Source: CAYPEK01 sp964409645 (lineage in GTDB: Bacteria > UBP15 > UBA6099). From it: 8,230 bases of DNA. The stretch spans positions 1-8,230 of the forward strand of contig CAYPEK010000154.1 of NCBI GenBank assembly GCA_964409645.1, given 5' to 3'. A program made the position numbers and the translations under genes. The notes under the pieces were generated by a model that saw only the letters and a program-made list of their open reading frames with translations, searched no databases and was not told the origin of the DNA. Shown here piece by piece: positions 6,843 to 8,230 of this stretch (within the stretch, counting starts at the first letter, position 1; each line of letters begins with the position of its first letter).

Positions 6843-6849
6843 CAGCAAA

Positions 6850-8202
6850 ATGATTTCGAAAGTCCTTAACTTTTTCAAAACCGGACCGGACGCGCCGAGA
6901 CTTGATCTTCCCGCCGGTGAACTGAAAAAGAGGTTCGACACCAGACGATGGCTGGTGTTTATAGGAATCACTCTCGGATACGGATTTTTTTATGTCACGC
7001 GGCTGAGTATGTCGGTCGTTAAGAAGCCGATGATCGATGCCGGGATACTAAATGCGGAACAATTGGGGAAGGTCGGAGCGATTCTGCTGACGGTGTACGC
7101 GTTCGGGAAGTTTTTTAATGGCGTGCTTGCGGACCGATGCAATATAAAGAGGTTTATGTCGGCGGGGTTGATCGCTTCCGCGCTGATAAATCTCGCTATG
7201 GGATTCAGCACGCTGTTCTGGGTGTTTTTCGTGCTGTGGGGTGTGAATGGCTGGTTTCAGGCGATGGGGGCGGCGCCGAGCGTGGTGAGCCTCTCGCAGT
7301 GGTTCGCAAAGCGTGAGCGCGGCACGTATTATGGAATCTGGTACGTATCGCACAGCATCGGCGAGGGAGTTACTTTTATCTGCACTTCGGTGGTGGTGAG
7401 TGCGCTGGGGTGGCGGTATGGATTCGGCGCATCGGGCGTACTCGGGATTACGATGGGAATCATATTGTTGTTCATACTGGCAGACCGGCCGCAGACGTTC
7501 GGATTGCCGAGCGTCGCGGAGTATAAGAACGAGCCGCTTCCGGATGCGGCACAGGAGAATATTCCGCTGATCAAGCAGCAGCTTATGGCGATGAAATATC
7601 CGGCGGTATGGATACTGGGGCTTGCCAGCGCGCTCACTTACGTCGCGCGGTACGGTGTTAACAGTTGGGGCATTTTGTATCTTCAGGAAGTGAAGCATTA
7701 CAGCCTAGTGGAGGCAGGTTCGATTCTCGGGATGTCGCCACTGATCGGAATTGCGGGCGGTGCGCTTTCCGGCTTCATTTCTGACAAATTTTTCGGCTCT
7801 AACCGACATAAAACAACGTTGTTGTACGGAATTTTGCAGGTGTCGTCGCTGGGCGTCTTCTTTTTTGCGCCTCCCGGACACAAATGGCTCGATGTGGCGA
7901 GCATTGCAGTGTTCGGGTTCGCGGTTGCGGGAACGGTGGCGTTCCTCGGCGGCCTCACCGCGATTGACCTTACGCCCCGGAGAGTGACTGGCGCAGTGAT
8001 GGGATTCATCGGTTTTTTCAGCTATTTCGGAGCTTCCGCACAGGATTGGATTAGCGGCTATCTTCTTGAAAAGAATAAAACCATCGTGGACGGTGTCTGC
8101 GTCTATGATTTCAGCACTGTTATTTATTTCTGGTTTGGTGCGGCGGTACTTTCGCTGCTTCTCGCGATGACGGTATGGAAGGTTAAGCCGAGGCTTGATT
8201 GA
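6850..8202 (+). CDS. OPA-family MFS transporter (GlpT/UhpT/UhpC-like)
   Basis: The 450-residue, roughly 12-helix protein matches the organophosphate:phosphate antiporters in length (E. coli GlpT is 452) and in motifs along the whole chain. YGFFYVTRLS (44-53) holds R51, matching the first phosphate-binding arginine of GlpT (R45). NGWFQAMGAAP (133-143) is the family signature before helix 5. H168 in SHSIGEG corresponds to GlpT H165. YVARYGVNSWGILYLQEVKHY (264-284) holds R267, the second binding arginine (GlpT R269). SDKFFGSNR (311-319) is the C-half loop motif. Both half-site arginines and the histidine are retained, so an active carrier exchanging a sugar phosphate or glycerol 3-phosphate for inorganic phosphate at the inner membrane is likely. 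A UhpC-type sensor is possible, but no UhpA/UhpB-like genes are in view. Exact substrate is not assignable. It follows a GPH-type sugar transporter on the same strand and nothing further is visible before the window ends 28 bases later. Confidence 0.88.
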   Translation: MISKVLNFFKTGPDAPRLDLPAGELKKRFDTRRWLVFIGITLGYGFFYVTRLSMSVVKKPMIDAGILNAEQLGKVGAILLTVYAFGKFFNGVLADRCNIKRFMSAGLIASALINLAMGFSTLFWVFFVLWGVNGWFQAMGAAPSVVSLSQWFAKRERGTYYGIWYVSHSIGEGVTFICTSVVVSALGWRYGFGASGVLGITMGIILLFILADRPQTFGLPSVAEYKNEPLPDAAQENIPLIKQQLMAMKYPAVWILGLASALTYVARYGVNSWGILYLQEVKHYSLVEAGSILGMSPLIGIAGGALSGFISDKFFGSNRHKTTLLYGILQVSSLGVFFFAPPGHKWLDVASIAVFGFAVAGTVAFLGGLTAIDLTPRRVTGAVMGFIGFFSYFGASAQDWISGYLLEKNKTIVDGVCVYDFSTVIYFWFGAAVLSLLLAMTVWKVKPRLD

Positions 8203-8230
8203 ACGGTTGCCGATAGGCTATTCAGCCGCG

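Larger units (their letters stand above)
6542..6849. other. Intergenic region between the two MFS transporter genes
   Basis: These 308 bases hold no convincing gene. The proximal part contains the perfect palindrome ATATCGATAT (6541-6550, overlapping the last base of the upstream stop codon) and the large hairpin at 6558-6610 (separate entry). Further on there is a run of seven T (6687-6693), a weak promoter-like pair, TTGCAT (6692-6697) and TAGTAT (6715-6720) with a 17-base spacer, and a tiny CCGT-AAAA-ACGG hairpin near 6813-6824. The ribosome binding site of the next gene is at the end. A 60-codon minus-strand frame with a TTG start (6625-6807) is open but lacks other support. Confidence 0.5.

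Noticed and set aside
7048..7698. A 216-codon minus-strand open frame inside the OPA-family transporter gene.
   Set aside because: It is a shadow frame with Arg/His/Pro-rich composition; the plus strand encodes an unmistakable conserved transporter.

Overview
The window reads as chromosomal DNA from a Gram-negative-type, heterotrophic bacterium that I cannot place to phylum. The cues are a classical cleavable signal peptide, Shine-Dalgarno sites before three of the genes, and tight bacterial spacing. The gene set would fit a polysaccharide- or glycoside-scavenging lineage such as the PVC group or a related uncultured clade, but that placement is inference only. There are five protein-coding regions, no tRNA or rRNA, no CRISPR array, no transposase and no recognisable defence or secondary-metabolite system.

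Layout: (1) Positions 1-477 are very AT-rich and hold a small multi-pass membrane protein whose true 5' end is uncertain; its open frame continues upstream of the first conventional start. (2) 602-2872 (+) is a GC-richer gene for a secreted 756-residue protein. It looks like a glycoside-hydrolase-type barrel followed by a glutamine-amidotransferase-like domain and a C-terminal all-beta region, and it belongs to what I take to be a conserved but uncharacterised family. (3) 2888-5140 (-) meets it tail to tail across a 15-base gap and encodes a 750-residue membrane-anchored TPR protein: cytoplasmic zinc ribbon, one membrane helix, then about 17 TPRs, part of which is built from a repeated three-TPR (about 102-residue) module. 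(4) 5264-6541 (+) diverges from the TPR gene across a 123-base spacer and encodes an MFS sugar transporter of the sucrose/GPH type. (5) 6542-6849 is a 308-base intergenic region with a strong 12-bp-stem palindrome nested in an outer 8-bp inverted repeat. (6) 6850-8202 (+) encodes a second MFS protein, of the organophosphate:phosphate antiporter family (GlpT/UhpT/UhpC-like), which keeps the two substrate-binding arginines of that family.

Taken together, a secreted carbohydrate-active candidate, a probable sugar transporter and a probable sugar-phosphate or glycerol-phosphate transporter suggest a scattered carbohydrate-acquisition neighbourhood rather than one operon, since the genes differ in direction and spacing and each has its own start signals. 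The TPR protein has no evident link to sugar use. The most interesting points are the uncharacterised secreted enzyme candidate, the higher-order TPR repeat, a possible leaderless GTG start for the TPR gene, and the intergenic palindrome. I see no convincing new multi-gene system.
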